Position numbers and translations under genes: made by a program
The notes under the pieces: model-generated
Told to the model about the DNA's origin: nothing
The model's database searches: none
The model's input: only the letters and a program-made list of their open reading frames with translations
Source of the DNA: Gammaproteobacteria bacterium
GTDB taxonomy: Bacteria > Pseudomonadota > Gammaproteobacteria > S012-40
Assembly (NCBI GenBank): GCA_029864945.1
Contig: JAOTSL010000144.1
Span: forward strand, 1-7,901
Length of the DNA stretch: 7,901 bases
Reading direction: 5' to 3'
Shown: positions 1 to 7,369 of the stretch, piece by piece
How positions within the stretch are numbered: the stretch's first letter is position 1
How the letters are laid out: every line of letters begins with the position of its first letter

Positions 1-62
1 TAATGTGTAAGAATTGAATAATAATGGCCTGGGTGTTTTATACCATTTGGCTCTATTCAGTA

Positions 63-902
63 CTATTCTGTTAGTCCTTGAACATATGCCGCAGTAATTG
101 GGTTTGACGGTTTTTCAAAAATAACATCAGCATGATTATGTTCTATCAATCTGCCGTGGCCGTCATGGTACCACATGAATGCAACAAAATCTGCGATACG
201 TTTTGCCTGTGCAAGATTGTGAGTAACCAGAAATATAGTGTACTTTTCTTTGAGTCCGACTATTAACTCTTCGACTATTGCTGTTGCCATGGGGTCGAGT
301 GAGCTGCAAGGCTCATCCATTAAAATTGCTTTCGGCTCCAGCGCTAATACTCTAGCAATACACAGGCGTTGCTGTTGTCCGCCGGAGAGCTTATCGGCTC
401 TAGTATCAATTCTATTAGAAATTTCTTTCCATAAACCAACTGCTCTTAAGGCATTTTCCATTTTCTGTTCAATGTCATAGGTATTTCTAACACCGTGTTC
501 CTTGAGTGGTAACGCAAAGTTTTTTCTGATTGACATGGGAAAGGGAACTGGCTTTTGAAATATCATACCTACTTTTCTGCGTAACTTGATTAGGTCTGTT
601 TTTTTATGTAAAAGATCATTGTTGTCGAGAATTATTTTCCCCTCCAGGCTTGAGTTGTTGTAATCACTTAAACGAGTGATGCAATTGAGTAAGCTGCTTT
701 TCCCGCAACCGGATGGCCCAATTAATGTGTTGATGCGATTTTCGTATATTGGGAGAGATAATTTATCGAAAATAATTTGTGTATCAATTTTGAGTGAAAG
801 ATTTTCAATACTAATATGTGTAGGTAATTGATGGGTACCGGGTGCGGCATGGTAATCGTCGGGTACTGATTTTAAATGAGCTGGCTTTGAAGTCACCTTC
901 AT
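63..902 (-). CDS. pstB: PstB, phosphate ABC transporter ATPase subunit
   Basis: Cytoplasmic ATPase (279 aa) that powers phosphate import through the PstC-PstA channel. Visible ABC motifs in order: Walker A GPSGCGKSS (residues 62-70), Q-loop in MIFQKPVPFPMS (Q116), signature LSGGQQQR (172-179), Walker B ILMDEP (193-198) and the H-loop histidine in VTHN (H228). The FQKPxPFPMS segment is typical of PstB. The start ATG has a good AGGAG ribosome site six to seven bases upstream and overlaps the pstA stop as ATGA, so translation is probably coupled. The protein is somewhat longer than the usual ~257 aa because of an N-terminal extension of about 25 residues. The segment after the PFPMS motif (RKNFALPLKEHG) and the C-terminus (ending VQGLTE, without the common TEDYITGRFG-like tail) differ from classical PstB, so this is a divergent PstB type. 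Phosphate as substrate is inferred from family and operon. Confidence 0.93.
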   Translation of the reverse strand: MKVTSKPAHLKSVPDDYHAAPGTHQLPTHISIENLSLKIDTQIIFDKLSLPIYENRINTLIGPSGCGKSSLLNCITRLSDYNNSSLEGKIILDNNDLLHKKTDLIKLRRKVGMIFQKPVPFPMSIRKNFALPLKEHGVRNTYDIEQKMENALRAVGLWKEISNRIDTRADKLSGGQQQRLCIARVLALEPKAILMDEPCSSLDPMATAIVEELIVGLKEKYTIFLVTHNLAQAKRIADFVAFMWYHDGHGRLIEHNHADVIFEKPSNPITAAYVQGLTE

Positions 903-1753
903 TTAATACTCCTGTTTTTGATAATACGACTGATGTATGCAGTTATCGTGTTGATGATTAATAATAAAACGATTAGTGTTAGCGCACTGGCATAGGCGGA
1001 CGGCTCACCACCGGGTACATTCATGGATAAATCAAAAATGTGAACAGAAAGGCTTCTCCCCGAGTCCATAATTGAATCGGGGGTACGCATGACATAACCT
1101 GATGTATAAAGCAGGGCTGCTGTTTCAGCCATTGCACGTCCTATTGACAAAATAACCGCGAGTAAAATGCCCTGCGAAGCCATGGGCAGAAGAATTTGAA
1201 ATATCATTCGCCATTGAGATAAGCCCAGTGCATGGGCATTTAACCGATAGCTTTGTGGGATTGCACGTAAGCTGTCTTCAATACTTCTTATTAATAATGG
1301 CAGTACCATAGCAGCCAATGTTAATGCCCCTGATAACAGGGAGAATCCGAGTTTTAAGGCAATAACAAAAAAGGCATAGCCAAATAAACCCATCACAATG
1401 GATGGTACGCCGGATATTATGTTTAAACAGCGCCGGATAAACCGACTGAACCATTGTTTTTCATTTGTGTATTCAGCGAGATAAATCGCAGAAGCTATTC
1501 CAATCGGAAGTGAAATACACAGGCATAATATAAGAATGAGCAAGGTTGATATTAACATTGGCGCAATACCGCCTTGTCTGCCAGCGTTAACGGGAGACTC
1601 ATAAAAAAAAGAAAAGTCGATGCGTGAAAAGCCGTTAACGGTAATGTCAAAAAGCAGGTAGCCAAAAAATAAAACGATGAAAATACCGCTTGCCCAGCTG
1701 GCTATTTTTAGCAGGGTATCGGCAAGATTATTATTGGTGGGTAGTGCATTCAT
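899..1753 (-). CDS. pstA: PstA, phosphate ABC transporter permease
   Basis: Inner-membrane permease (284 aa) that pairs with PstC to form the phosphate translocation path. About six hydrophobic segments are visible: one near residues 17-40, others from about 60 onward, and a last one near 255-275. The cytoplasmic coupling (EAA-type) loop that docks on PstB is seen in AHALGLSQWRMIFQILLP (about 173-190), followed by the family-typical GRAMAETAALLYTSG. SGVPSIVMGLFGY is the PstA/PstC signature found in one transmembrane helix. The length is close to the family norm (E. coli 296 aa). The start overlaps the pstC stop as ATGA. No strong Shine-Dalgarno sequence precedes it, which suggests translation by re-initiation after pstC. 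Its own stop overlaps the pstB start in the same way. Confidence 0.93.
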   Translation of the reverse strand: MNALPTNNNLADTLLKIASWASGIFIVLFFGYLLFDITVNGFSRIDFSFFYESPVNAGRQGGIAPMLISTLLILILCLCISLPIGIASAIYLAEYTNEKQWFSRFIRRCLNIISGVPSIVMGLFGYAFFVIALKLGFSLLSGALTLAAMVLPLLIRSIEDSLRAIPQSYRLNAHALGLSQWRMIFQILLPMASQGILLAVILSIGRAMAETAALLYTSGYVMRTPDSIMDSGRSLSVHIFDLSMNVPGGEPSAYASALTLIVLLLIINTITAYISRIIKNRSIK

Positions 1754-2604
1754 TGGATGTTTGCTTGAGGTGAAAACTTTTCGGCAATGAGTATAACCAC
1801 CAAGACCACCACCATCAGCATTAGGCCGCTAAGAAAAAGAGCGGACCGGTGGTCGTTCATTGCATAAGCCATTTCCAGTGCGATGTTACTGGTAAGGGTG
1901 CGTACTGGTTCAAAAATACTGCCCGGTATTTGCACTACATTTCCGCAAACCATGAGTACTGCAAGTGTTTCACCGATAGCTCTACCGGATTGTAATACGA
2001 TGCCGGTAAATAATCCTGGCTTGGCTTGAGGCAAAATAACATGTCGAATAATAGCGTAACGGGATAAACCCAATGACATCGCATTGTGAATATGGACTTG
2101 TTCGATTTGTGATAATGCGTTATTTGAAATTAAAACAATATTGGGCAAAACAATAAAGCTCAAAACTATTACGCCAGCCAGTACACTGGTTCCTGGGGCC
2201 TGAAATTCTGCAAGTAAAGGGACAATTGTAACAATTCCTAAAAATCCATATATAACAGAAGGAATGCCAGAAAGTATTTCAACAGTTCTATTTAGTGGTT
2301 TTGTGAACCAGGGGGGCGCGTAAAACTGGCTCAAAATAGCGGTTAAAATACCTAAGGGAGCAGATACTATCATCGCACCCAACATGATGAGTATGCTACC
2401 AATGATCATCGGCAGTAATAAATAACTACCGGATGTTGGATGCCAGCTTTCATCAGTAAAAAATCGGTGTGACGAAATTGATTGAAGAATAGGAAGAGCT
2501 TCTTTTACCAAATAAAACAGAATAAATAACAAACTTAATACTGAAATGCCTGCCATAATACGTAAAACAATTAAAAGAATTTTGTCTTTATTTAATGGGA
2601 ACAA
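1750..2604 (-). CDS. pstC: PstC, phosphate ABC transporter permease
   Basis: Inner-membrane permease partner of PstA. Visible features: an N-terminal membrane helix soon after a short basic start; the SGIPSVIYGFLGI signature; the coupling loop HNAMSLGLSRYAIIRHVILP; then SGRAIGETLAVLMVCGN; and a C-terminal helix ending before AEKFSPQANIQ. There is no ATG in the first part of the frame. The frame can be opened by TTG at 2655 (301 aa, overlapping pstS by 68 bases, with no ribosome site), or by TTG at 2610 or 2604. I choose TTG 2604 (284 aa) because GAGGAA at 2612-2617 sits seven bases before it, and because it leaves a 17-base overlap with pstS and a short N-terminus of normal PstC type. The first ATG, at 2556, would fall just before the first membrane helix and has no ribosome site. 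The gene identity is firm; the exact start is inferred. Confidence 0.92.
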   Translation of the reverse strand: MFPLNKDKILLIVLRIMAGISVLSLLFILFYLVKEALPILQSISSHRFFTDESWHPTSGSYLLLPMIIGSILIMLGAMIVSAPLGILTAILSQFYAPPWFTKPLNRTVEILSGIPSVIYGFLGIVTIVPLLAEFQAPGTSVLAGVIVLSFIVLPNIVLISNNALSQIEQVHIHNAMSLGLSRYAIIRHVILPQAKPGLFTGIVLQSGRAIGETLAVLMVCGNVVQIPGSIFEPVRTLTSNIALEMAYAMNDHRSALFLSGLMLMVVVLVVILIAEKFSPQANIQ

Positions 2605-3463
2605 AACCAAATTCCTCAATTGTTTTTCTTGCTTCGTTAGACCGGGAGTAGTCAAGAAATGCCTGTGCTAACGGAGATGGCTTGTTTTTTGTGACAAAAT
2701 TTAATTCTCGGCTCAAGGGGAATTCGCCAGACGCCAGTTTTTCTGTTGTTGCTTCAACGCCGTCAAGCGGTAGTGCTTTGATGGTTGTGCCTGATTTAAT
2801 ATTGTATTCCGCAGTTCCGATGGAAACATAAGCAATGGCGTAACGGTTTCGTGAAACGAGTTTTACGCCTTGTTCATTATCGCCGATGATAACGTCAGGC
2901 TTGATATTGACGTTTTTTAATTTGAAAAAATGAAGAAAAACTTCCAGCGTCGAACGTCCTTCAGCTTTATTGATGACCGTAATTTTTTTGTCTACTCCAT
3001 TAAGCGATTTCCAGTTTTTTATTTTTCCAAGATAGATAGACTTAATTTGTTCCTCGGTAAGGGACGTTATTGGGTTGTCTTTATGTACGATAATACTGAT
3101 TCCATCATTCGCGAGTAAATGTGCCTGAATATCATTTTCTTCAGTTTTTAGTTTTCGGGAAACCATACCTATATCGGAAACACCCTGCCGAATATCGGCT
3201 AGTCCTCGAGAAGATCCCCCCGTTTGAACGTTGATTCTCAATTGCGGGTTTTTACTTTCAAATATTGCAGCAAGTTCCGCAGCAAGGGGAGCGATTGTGC
3301 TTGAACCGGTAATGTTAAGTTTGCCGGATAATTGAGCGACGCCACCTGCGACTGGGGTAGTTTTTTGTTGCTCGCAACCGGTTGTTAGTAAAATAAAACT
3401 AATTAGAGTCAGTAAAATGGTTTTGTTCAGTGATGAAATAATTGTGAATGAATTTTGATGCAT
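2588..3463 (-). CDS. pstS: PstS-like phosphate-binding lipoprotein
   Basis: Periplasmic solute-binding protein of the PBP-like type (291 aa from this start) that captures phosphate for PstCAB. The N-terminus carries a long signal peptide with hydrophobic core TILLTLISFILL and a cysteine at residue 30 in LTTGC, so it is probably a lipoprotein; the lipobox has Thr rather than the usual Leu at -3. The anion-binding loops of the family are visible as ITGSSTIAPLA (51-61), TGGSSRGLADI (81-91) and AEGRSTLEVF (167-176). An ATG at 3496 would add 11 residues, but ATG 3463 is preferred: AGAGGAAAG lies just upstream at normal spacing, and 3496 lacks a ribosome site. It is first in the pst operon and its 3' end overlaps pstC. 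Phosphate specificity is inferred from the operon and not proven by the residues. Confidence 0.9.
   Translation of the reverse strand: MHQNSFTIISSLNKTILLTLISFILLTTGCEQQKTTPVAGGVAQLSGKLNITGSSTIAPLAAELAAIFESKNPQLRINVQTGGSSRGLADIRQGVSDIGMVSRKLKTEENDIQAHLLANDGISIIVHKDNPITSLTEEQIKSIYLGKIKNWKSLNGVDKKITVINKAEGRSTLEVFLHFFKLKNVNIKPDVIIGDNEQGVKLVSRNRYAIAYVSIGTAEYNIKSGTTIKALPLDGVEATTEKLASGEFPLSRELNFVTKNKPSPLAQAFLDYSRSNEARKTIEEFGFVPIK
2612..2617 (-). promoter_or_regulatory. Ribosome binding site deciding the pstC start
   Basis: On the minus strand this reads GAGGAA, followed by a seven-base spacer and TTG at 2604. It lies inside the last codons of pstS. No comparable ribosome site precedes the upstream TTG at 2655 or the downstream ATG at 2556, so it supports a non-ATG start for pstC. 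Confidence 0.6.
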
Positions 3464-3734
3464 ATTCTTTCCTCTGTTGTCTTCAACTTGATGCATCAGT
3501 GTTCTATTTGTTACAACTATTTGCCCTCACTTCGTGCAACGCTAAACTGAACAATACGGTAGCTCAGCGTACTCAATTTTTTGTCTTGATGTGTGATTTT
3601 TGTGTTTTGGTGTAAGTTTTAAATACTAAATTCTAAATATGCTATGTAGTGACATCTAGATAAGGTAGTACAATAATGGTGCCTGAAATTAATTGACTAG
3701 CAAAATATCGTTTTACGGGGAGATTTAATCTGTA
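3464..3734. promoter_or_regulatory. Divergent pstS / glrK intergenic region
   Basis: This 271-base AT-rich region must hold the promoters of both the pst operon (leftward) and the glrK operon (rightward). For glrK the best sigma-70-like candidate I can see is TAGTGA (3647-3652), a 16-base spacer and TACAAT (3669-3674), which is weak at -35. The glrK ribosome site is GGGGAGA (3717-3723), 11 bases before the ATG, rather far. On the minus strand a single TGTCA half-site lies at 3650-3654 without a convincing second repeat, so no Pho box is called. I found no GG-N10-GC sigma-54 promoter and no TGTC-N10-GACA site here. Confidence 0.4.
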
Positions 3735-5216
3735 ATGAGTCGAAAAAAACATTGGTCTTTACATCCCAAGTCATTTTATAGCTTGGTATTAGTTGGGTTT
3801 ATTTTTGTTGCAGCGCCATTAGTTGCAGCTGTTATGACGGGTGCTTATTACGTCGATAAACTGACAGACCAGAGCCAGCAGGCTGTTTCTCGCGCGGTTA
3901 AATCCACTGAATTTAGTCGCCAATTGGTAGAGCAGGCTAGATCAATGGAGCGAAATGTACGCCAATATTTTGTATTGGGTAACGTATCGTTGCTCGAGAG
4001 CTATTTTAATAGACATGAGACATATATTGAAACAGCAGGCAAATTGGCAGAAATTACGCGCGATGATGATCTAAAGGTACGTTTGGAAAGCTTGAATACG
4101 CTTGAAATGGCTCTTTACAATAGTATGCAGGATAAGAAAAAATCGATTGTTACTGGAACTCTTAGGGTAAATCCACAGGACTTTATTGCGTTGACTGAAT
4201 TGGCAAATGCCATTTTGAACGATAGTAAAGAAACCATCGATAGTGAACTTGAAATCATGAATAATTTGTCCGATTTAGCGCAGGACACGATATTTTGGGA
4301 ATTAATGGCACTGTTACCTTCGACCATGATTTTTATTATTGTTTTTAGTTCGCTATTGGCCAAACCGATCAGGCAAATGGACAGAGCAATACGTCTTATG
4401 GGAGAAGGGGAGTTTGATACGCATGTTGAAGTGACAGGACCTAGAGATATTGAATTTTTAGGAGAACGACTGGATTGGTTGCGTTTAAGGCTAAAGTATT
4501 TGGAAGAAAAGAAAGTCAAATTCTTACAATTTGTATCGCATGAATTGAAAACGCCTTTGACAGCCATTCGAGAAGGGGCAGAGCTAATGTCGGAAGGTGT
4601 GACTGGCCCGTTAACCAGTCATCAACGGGAAGTCAGCGATATATTAAAGAAAAACAGTATCTCGTTACAAAAAATGATTGAAAAGCTTTTAAGTTTTAAT
4701 ATGCCTAACGAGGGGAATCTTTCGTCCAGTTATAGTAAAATTCGGGTTAGAAAAACGATAGCTAATGTACTTGCTGATCATAAAGCAACCATCCTCGCAA
4801 AAAATATTACGGTCAATCTAGCGTGTGAAGATTGGGATTATTTAGCAGATGAAGAACAATTTCGAGTCGTTATTGATAATTTGTTGTCCAATGCGGTTAA
4901 ATTCACACCTGAAAATGGTGCGATCAGTATTTATTTTGTTAAGCAGGATGATCAATTGGTGTTAGAGATAACGGATTCCGGGCCCGGTATCGACGAAGAA
5001 GATAAAGACAGCGTTTTCGAGCCGTTTTATCAAGGTAAACAGCCGGGAAAGGGAATAATTCAAGGAAGTGGTTTAGGTTTGTTGATAGTGAAAGAATTTG
5101 TGAATGCACATGGCGGTACTATTTCCGTTGTTAATGGCGAAGATGAGCGAGGAATGCATGTTCAGGTCAGGTTTCCTACTGAGGATGCAAAAAAGGAACT
5201 AGCATGGGCCGTGTGA
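3735..5216 (+). CDS. glrK: GlrK (QseE)-type sensor histidine kinase
   Basis: Inner-membrane sensor kinase (493 aa) expected to phosphorylate GlrR. Order of parts: basic N-terminus, transmembrane helix 1 (about 16-38), a mostly helical sensor region of about 145 residues containing MERNVRQYFVLG (71-82), transmembrane helix 2 (about 187-208), a HAMP linker (about 207-258), dimerisation/phosphoacceptor domain with H269 in VSHELKTPLTAIREG, and an ATPase domain with N-box DNLLSNAVKF (381-390), G1 DSGPGID (414-420), F-box VFEPFYQG (427-434) and G2 GSGLGL (444-449). The stretches MERxxRQYxVL, REGxELxxxxVxGPLT and FEPFxQG-KG-GSGLGL match what I recall of E. coli GlrK (475 aa). No in-frame start lies further upstream because a stop codon is nearby. 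It is followed, with a 13-base overlap, by the qseG-like gene and then glrR, the same order as in enterobacteria. The signal sensed is unknown. Confidence 0.9.
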   Translation: MSRKKHWSLHPKSFYSLVLVGFIFVAAPLVAAVMTGAYYVDKLTDQSQQAVSRAVKSTEFSRQLVEQARSMERNVRQYFVLGNVSLLESYFNRHETYIETAGKLAEITRDDDLKVRLESLNTLEMALYNSMQDKKKSIVTGTLRVNPQDFIALTELANAILNDSKETIDSELEIMNNLSDLAQDTIFWELMALLPSTMIFIIVFSSLLAKPIRQMDRAIRLMGEGEFDTHVEVTGPRDIEFLGERLDWLRLRLKYLEEKKVKFLQFVSHELKTPLTAIREGAELMSEGVTGPLTSHQREVSDILKKNSISLQKMIEKLLSFNMPNEGNLSSSYSKIRVRKTIANVLADHKATILAKNITVNLACEDWDYLADEEQFRVVIDNLLSNAVKFTPENGAISIYFVKQDDQLVLEITDSGPGIDEEDKDSVFEPFYQGKQPGKGIIQGSGLGLLIVKEFVNAHGGTISVVNGEDERGMHVQVRFPTEDAKKELAWAV

Positions 5217-5803
5217 TGCGCTGGCTGTTTATCTCGATCATATTGGCCGTATTAACGGGTTGCCCGGCAAAGGATTGGATTAAGCGTGATGACGCGTATT
5301 TAACGGTCGAACAATATAAAACAATGACTGAAGTTATTTCGATTAATGACAGGCTCTACCGGGTGAAGAAGGGTGAGGAAATTAATCAGAATAAAATCAC
5401 TCAGTTATTTGTCAACTTACAGAAGTATATAAACACACCGAAAAGAAAACAGAATTCAGCTTTTCGTGCGCTGAAAAAAACGTATCGATCAGAGCGGTCA
5501 GCGTTTAACGCATTGGCTTATGCGCTTGTATTGCTTGAGCGTAAAGGTAATGAAGACGCGGTTTTAAAAGTGCTTTCAGGCGTTGGTCGTAACGGAATTA
5601 CACCCGATGAAAAAAATCTGGCGAATTTAGCGCATATATTGCATTCAGTAATAAAGTCAGGGGATATTTTGAAGAAACAGTATGTCCAACTGACCAGCGA
5701 ACATGACTTGATAAAAGAAGAAGTCAGTTATCTTAATAAGCAAATTAACGCATTGAAATCTATAGAAGAAAGCATTCATGCGCGTGAAGTTAGCGTCGAA
5801 TAA
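5204..5803 (+). CDS. qseG: QseG-like outer-membrane lipoprotein
   Basis: Small lipoprotein of 199 aa between the kinase and regulator genes, the position of qseG/yfhG in E. coli. The N-terminus is a lipoprotein signal (WLFISIILAVLTGC) with the lipobox LTGC and lipidated C20. No Asp follows the cysteine, so outer-membrane sorting is expected. The middle (about 35-160) is predicted helical, and the C-terminus (about 160-195, HDLIKEEVSYLNKQINALKS) looks like a coiled coil. In enterobacteria QseG contacts GlrK and is needed for its signalling; the same role is inferred here from gene order and architecture, as sequence similarity is hard to judge by eye. The start ATG 5204 has AGGA six bases upstream and overlaps glrK by 13 bases. 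The alternative ATG 5216, in a TGATG overlap, has no ribosome site and would shorten the signal peptide. Confidence 0.78.
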   Translation: MGRVMRWLFISIILAVLTGCPAKDWIKRDDAYLTVEQYKTMTEVISINDRLYRVKKGEEINQNKITQLFVNLQKYINTPKRKQNSAFRALKKTYRSERSAFNALAYALVLLERKGNEDAVLKVLSGVGRNGITPDEKNLANLAHILHSVIKSGDILKKQYVQLTSEHDLIKEEVSYLNKQINALKSIEESIHAREVSVE

Positions 5804-5817
5804 ATAGCAGGTAATAA

Positions 5818-7182
5818 ATGCATAAAAAAACTATTCTTATCGTAGATGATGATCACGATATTTTAAAACTACTTTCTATGCGTCTCGAAGCGTCGGGGTA
5901 TCACGTCGTTGCCGTTGATGGCGCGGAAAAAGCCATTGTACAGGTTTCACTTTGTAAACCATCTGTAGTGGTAACCGATTTACGGATGGGCGAAATGGAT
6001 GGTATGGCACTGTTTCATTCGTTACAAAAAATCAACTCGGCTTTACCCGTTATTATAATGACGGCTCATGGCACCATACCTGAGGCGGTGGAGGCCACTA
6101 AACAAGGTGTTTTTAGCTTCGTAACCAAGCCGTTTGACAGTAAGCAATTACTTATTCACATTGAAAAGGCTGCATTGATGAATAGTGCGCAGCCTAGTGA
6201 AAATGCACCGTTAGGTGATAATACTTGGCGAAAAGAAATTGTGACCTGCAGTAATGCCATGGAAGATTTACTTGGGCAAGCGCTATTACTCGCCAAAAGT
6301 GATACTAGTGTATTTATTCACGGACAAAGTGGAACAGGAAAAGAATTGTTGGCAAAAGCGATTCATTCTGCAAGTGACCGTAAAGACAACGCATTTGTTG
6401 CAGTGAATTGCGCGGCAATTCCAGAGAACTTATTGGAGTCTGAGTTGTTTGGTCATGCCAAGGGCTCATTTACCGGCGCAGCTAGTAGTTATGAAGGCCT
6501 TTTTCAGGCGGCTAATAACGGCACAATATTTCTTGATGAAATTGGTGATATGCCTTTATCACTACAAGTAAAATTATTGCGGGTATTGCAAGAAAGACAA
6601 GTACGACCAGTTGGCTCTACAAAGAGTGTTTCCGTCGATGTGCGGGTAATATCCGCAACACATTGTGATATTGATAAAGAAATGTCACTGGGAAATTTTA
6701 GAGAAGATTTGTATTATCGGCTTAATGTTGCTGCGTTGGGAATTCCCAGTTTAGTTGATAGAAGACAGGATATTCCGTTGCTCGCGAATTACTTTTTAAA
6801 GGAGTTCAGTGATTCCAGCAAAAAGAAAGTTAAGTCGTTTGCATCGGATGCCATGGAATTGTTAATGACAGCAGAGTGGCCGGGAAATATTCGCCAGCTA
6901 AGAAATGTTGTTGAACAAAGCTTTGCGTTGAGTACGACGCCAGTTGTGCCTGCGAAATTGGTATTGAAGGCGCTTAGAGGTAAATCTGGCGAAATTATGC
7001 CGTTAACTGAAGCAAAAAAACGTTTCGAGCGAGATTATTTGCTGAAATTGCTTCAATTAACCAGTGGTAATGTTACCCAGGCCGCTCGGTTAGCCGATCG
7101 AAACCGTACAGAGTTCTATAAGTTGCTTCATCGTCATCATTTGGAGCCCTCAGAATTTAAGGCGATGAGTCGCGCCTCATAG
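5818..7182 (+). CDS. glrR: GlrR (QseF), sigma-54-dependent response regulator
   Basis: NtrC-family activator of 454 aa that, when phosphorylated, remodels sigma-54 RNA polymerase. The receiver domain (about 5-120) has acidic D10-D12, phosphoacceptor D54 in VVTDLRMGEMDG, T82 and K104. The AAA+ domain (about 140-375) has Walker A GQSGTGKE (169-176), the sigma-54 contact loop as GSFTGA (216-221) instead of the usual GAFTGA, Walker B IFLDE (237-241), arginine-finger region FREDLYYRLNV (294-304) and sensor II WPGNIRQL (354-361). The C-terminal Fis-type helix-turn-helix is SGNVTQAARLADRNRTEFYKLLHRH (about 416-440), nearly identical to what I recall of E. coli GlrR (ITKGNVTHAARMAGRNRTEFYKLL), which supports the same DNA target TGTC-N10-GACA. 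An AGG lies a normal distance before the ATG. A 14-base gap follows the lipoprotein gene. Confidence 0.94.
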   Translation: MHKKTILIVDDDHDILKLLSMRLEASGYHVVAVDGAEKAIVQVSLCKPSVVVTDLRMGEMDGMALFHSLQKINSALPVIIMTAHGTIPEAVEATKQGVFSFVTKPFDSKQLLIHIEKAALMNSAQPSENAPLGDNTWRKEIVTCSNAMEDLLGQALLLAKSDTSVFIHGQSGTGKELLAKAIHSASDRKDNAFVAVNCAAIPENLLESELFGHAKGSFTGAASSYEGLFQAANNGTIFLDEIGDMPLSLQVKLLRVLQERQVRPVGSTKSVSVDVRVISATHCDIDKEMSLGNFREDLYYRLNVAALGIPSLVDRRQDIPLLANYFLKEFSDSSKKKVKSFASDAMELLMTAEWPGNIRQLRNVVEQSFALSTTPVVPAKLVLKALRGKSGEIMPLTEAKKRFERDYLLKLLQLTSGNVTQAARLADRNRTEFYKLLHRHHLEPSEFKAMSRAS

Positions 7183-7189
7183 ATAAGCA

Positions 7190-7221
7190 TCCCGAGCCTT
7201 TCATATTGTCATGGCTCGGGA
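7190..7221 (+). terminator. Intrinsic terminator after glrR
   Basis: A stem of CCCGAGCC (7191-7198) and GGCTCGGG (7213-7220), extended by a T-A pair, encloses a 14-base loop and is followed by a T-rich tail (AGTTTTCCTTTCTTTTT). It starts eight bases after the glrR stop. It should end the glrK-qseG-glrR transcript and insulate the downstream sigma-54 unit. Confidence 0.88.
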
Positions 7222-7262
7222 GTTTTCCTTTCTTTTTCCTATCCCTATCCTTTTTTTAGACC

Positions 7263-7280
7263 TGTCTCCCGAAAACGACA
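7263..7280 (+). promoter_or_regulatory. GlrR binding site (upstream activating sequence)
   Basis: The sequence TGTCTCCCGAAAACGACA is a perfect TGTC-N10-GACA palindrome, the motif described for GlrR at glmY in E. coli and relatives. It is centred about 98 bases before the predicted transcription start of the sigma-54 promoter at 7344, a normal enhancer distance, and 80 bases after the glrR stop. The GlrR helix-turn-helix is strongly conserved here, so recognition of the same motif is expected. I saw only one such site. Confidence 0.82.
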
Positions 7281-7310
7281 TAAATAAATAAAACTGTAAT
7301 AATTAAGTTC

Positions 7311-7323
7311 TAACATGTTGATA
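7311..7323 (-). promoter_or_regulatory. IHF binding site
   Basis: On the minus strand this reads TATCAACATGTTA, a full match to the IHF consensus WATCAANNNNTTR, with an AT-rich tract next to it (about 7281-7308). It lies between the GlrR site and the sigma-54 promoter, where DNA bending would bring the activator to the polymerase. IHF is also reported to act with GlrR at E. coli glmY. Confidence 0.72.
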
Positions 7324-7343
7324 ATTGGTGGGGTAGCAGGTTG

Positions 7344-7359
7344 TGGTATGTTCTTTGCT
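7344..7359 (+). promoter_or_regulatory. Sigma-54 (-24/-12) promoter
   Basis: TGGTATGTTCTTTGCT matches the consensus TGGCAC-N5-TTGCW, with GG at 7345-7346 and GC at 7357-7358 separated by exactly ten bases. Transcription should start about 12 bases after the -12 element, near 7370. The GlrR and IHF sites upstream make this a complete activator-dependent promoter. No sigma-70 promoter of note was seen beside it. Confidence 0.85.
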
Positions 7360-7369
7360 ATATTGCTTT

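Noticed and set aside
238..480. 80-codon plus-strand ORF
   Set aside because: It lies wholly inside pstB on the opposite strand, has no ribosome site and resembles no protein family; it is a shadow of the ATPase gene.
2930..3118. 62-codon plus-strand ORF
   Set aside because: It is antisense to the middle of pstS, with no supporting motif or ribosome site.
3464..3496. Longer pstS start at ATG 3496
   Set aside because: It has no ribosome site and would put an acidic, charged stretch before the signal peptide; ATG 3463 has a strong AGAGGAAAG site.
3645..3660. Possible Pho box on the minus strand
   Set aside because: Only one TGTCA half-site is present; the second repeat 11 bases on is AGCAT-like and too poor to call.
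4115..4567. 150-codon minus-strand ORF
   Set aside because: It is antisense to glrK, whose frame is fully accounted for by kinase domains; the antisense product is serine-rich low-complexity sequence typical of a shadow frame.
3735..7182. Alternative reading as PrsK/PrsR of PEP-CTERM exopolysaccharide systems
   Set aside because: The kinase has a HAMP-type layout without a GAF domain, a lipoprotein gene sits between kinase and regulator as in glrK-qseG-glrR, and the downstream microprotein has no PEP motif or arginine-rich tail.
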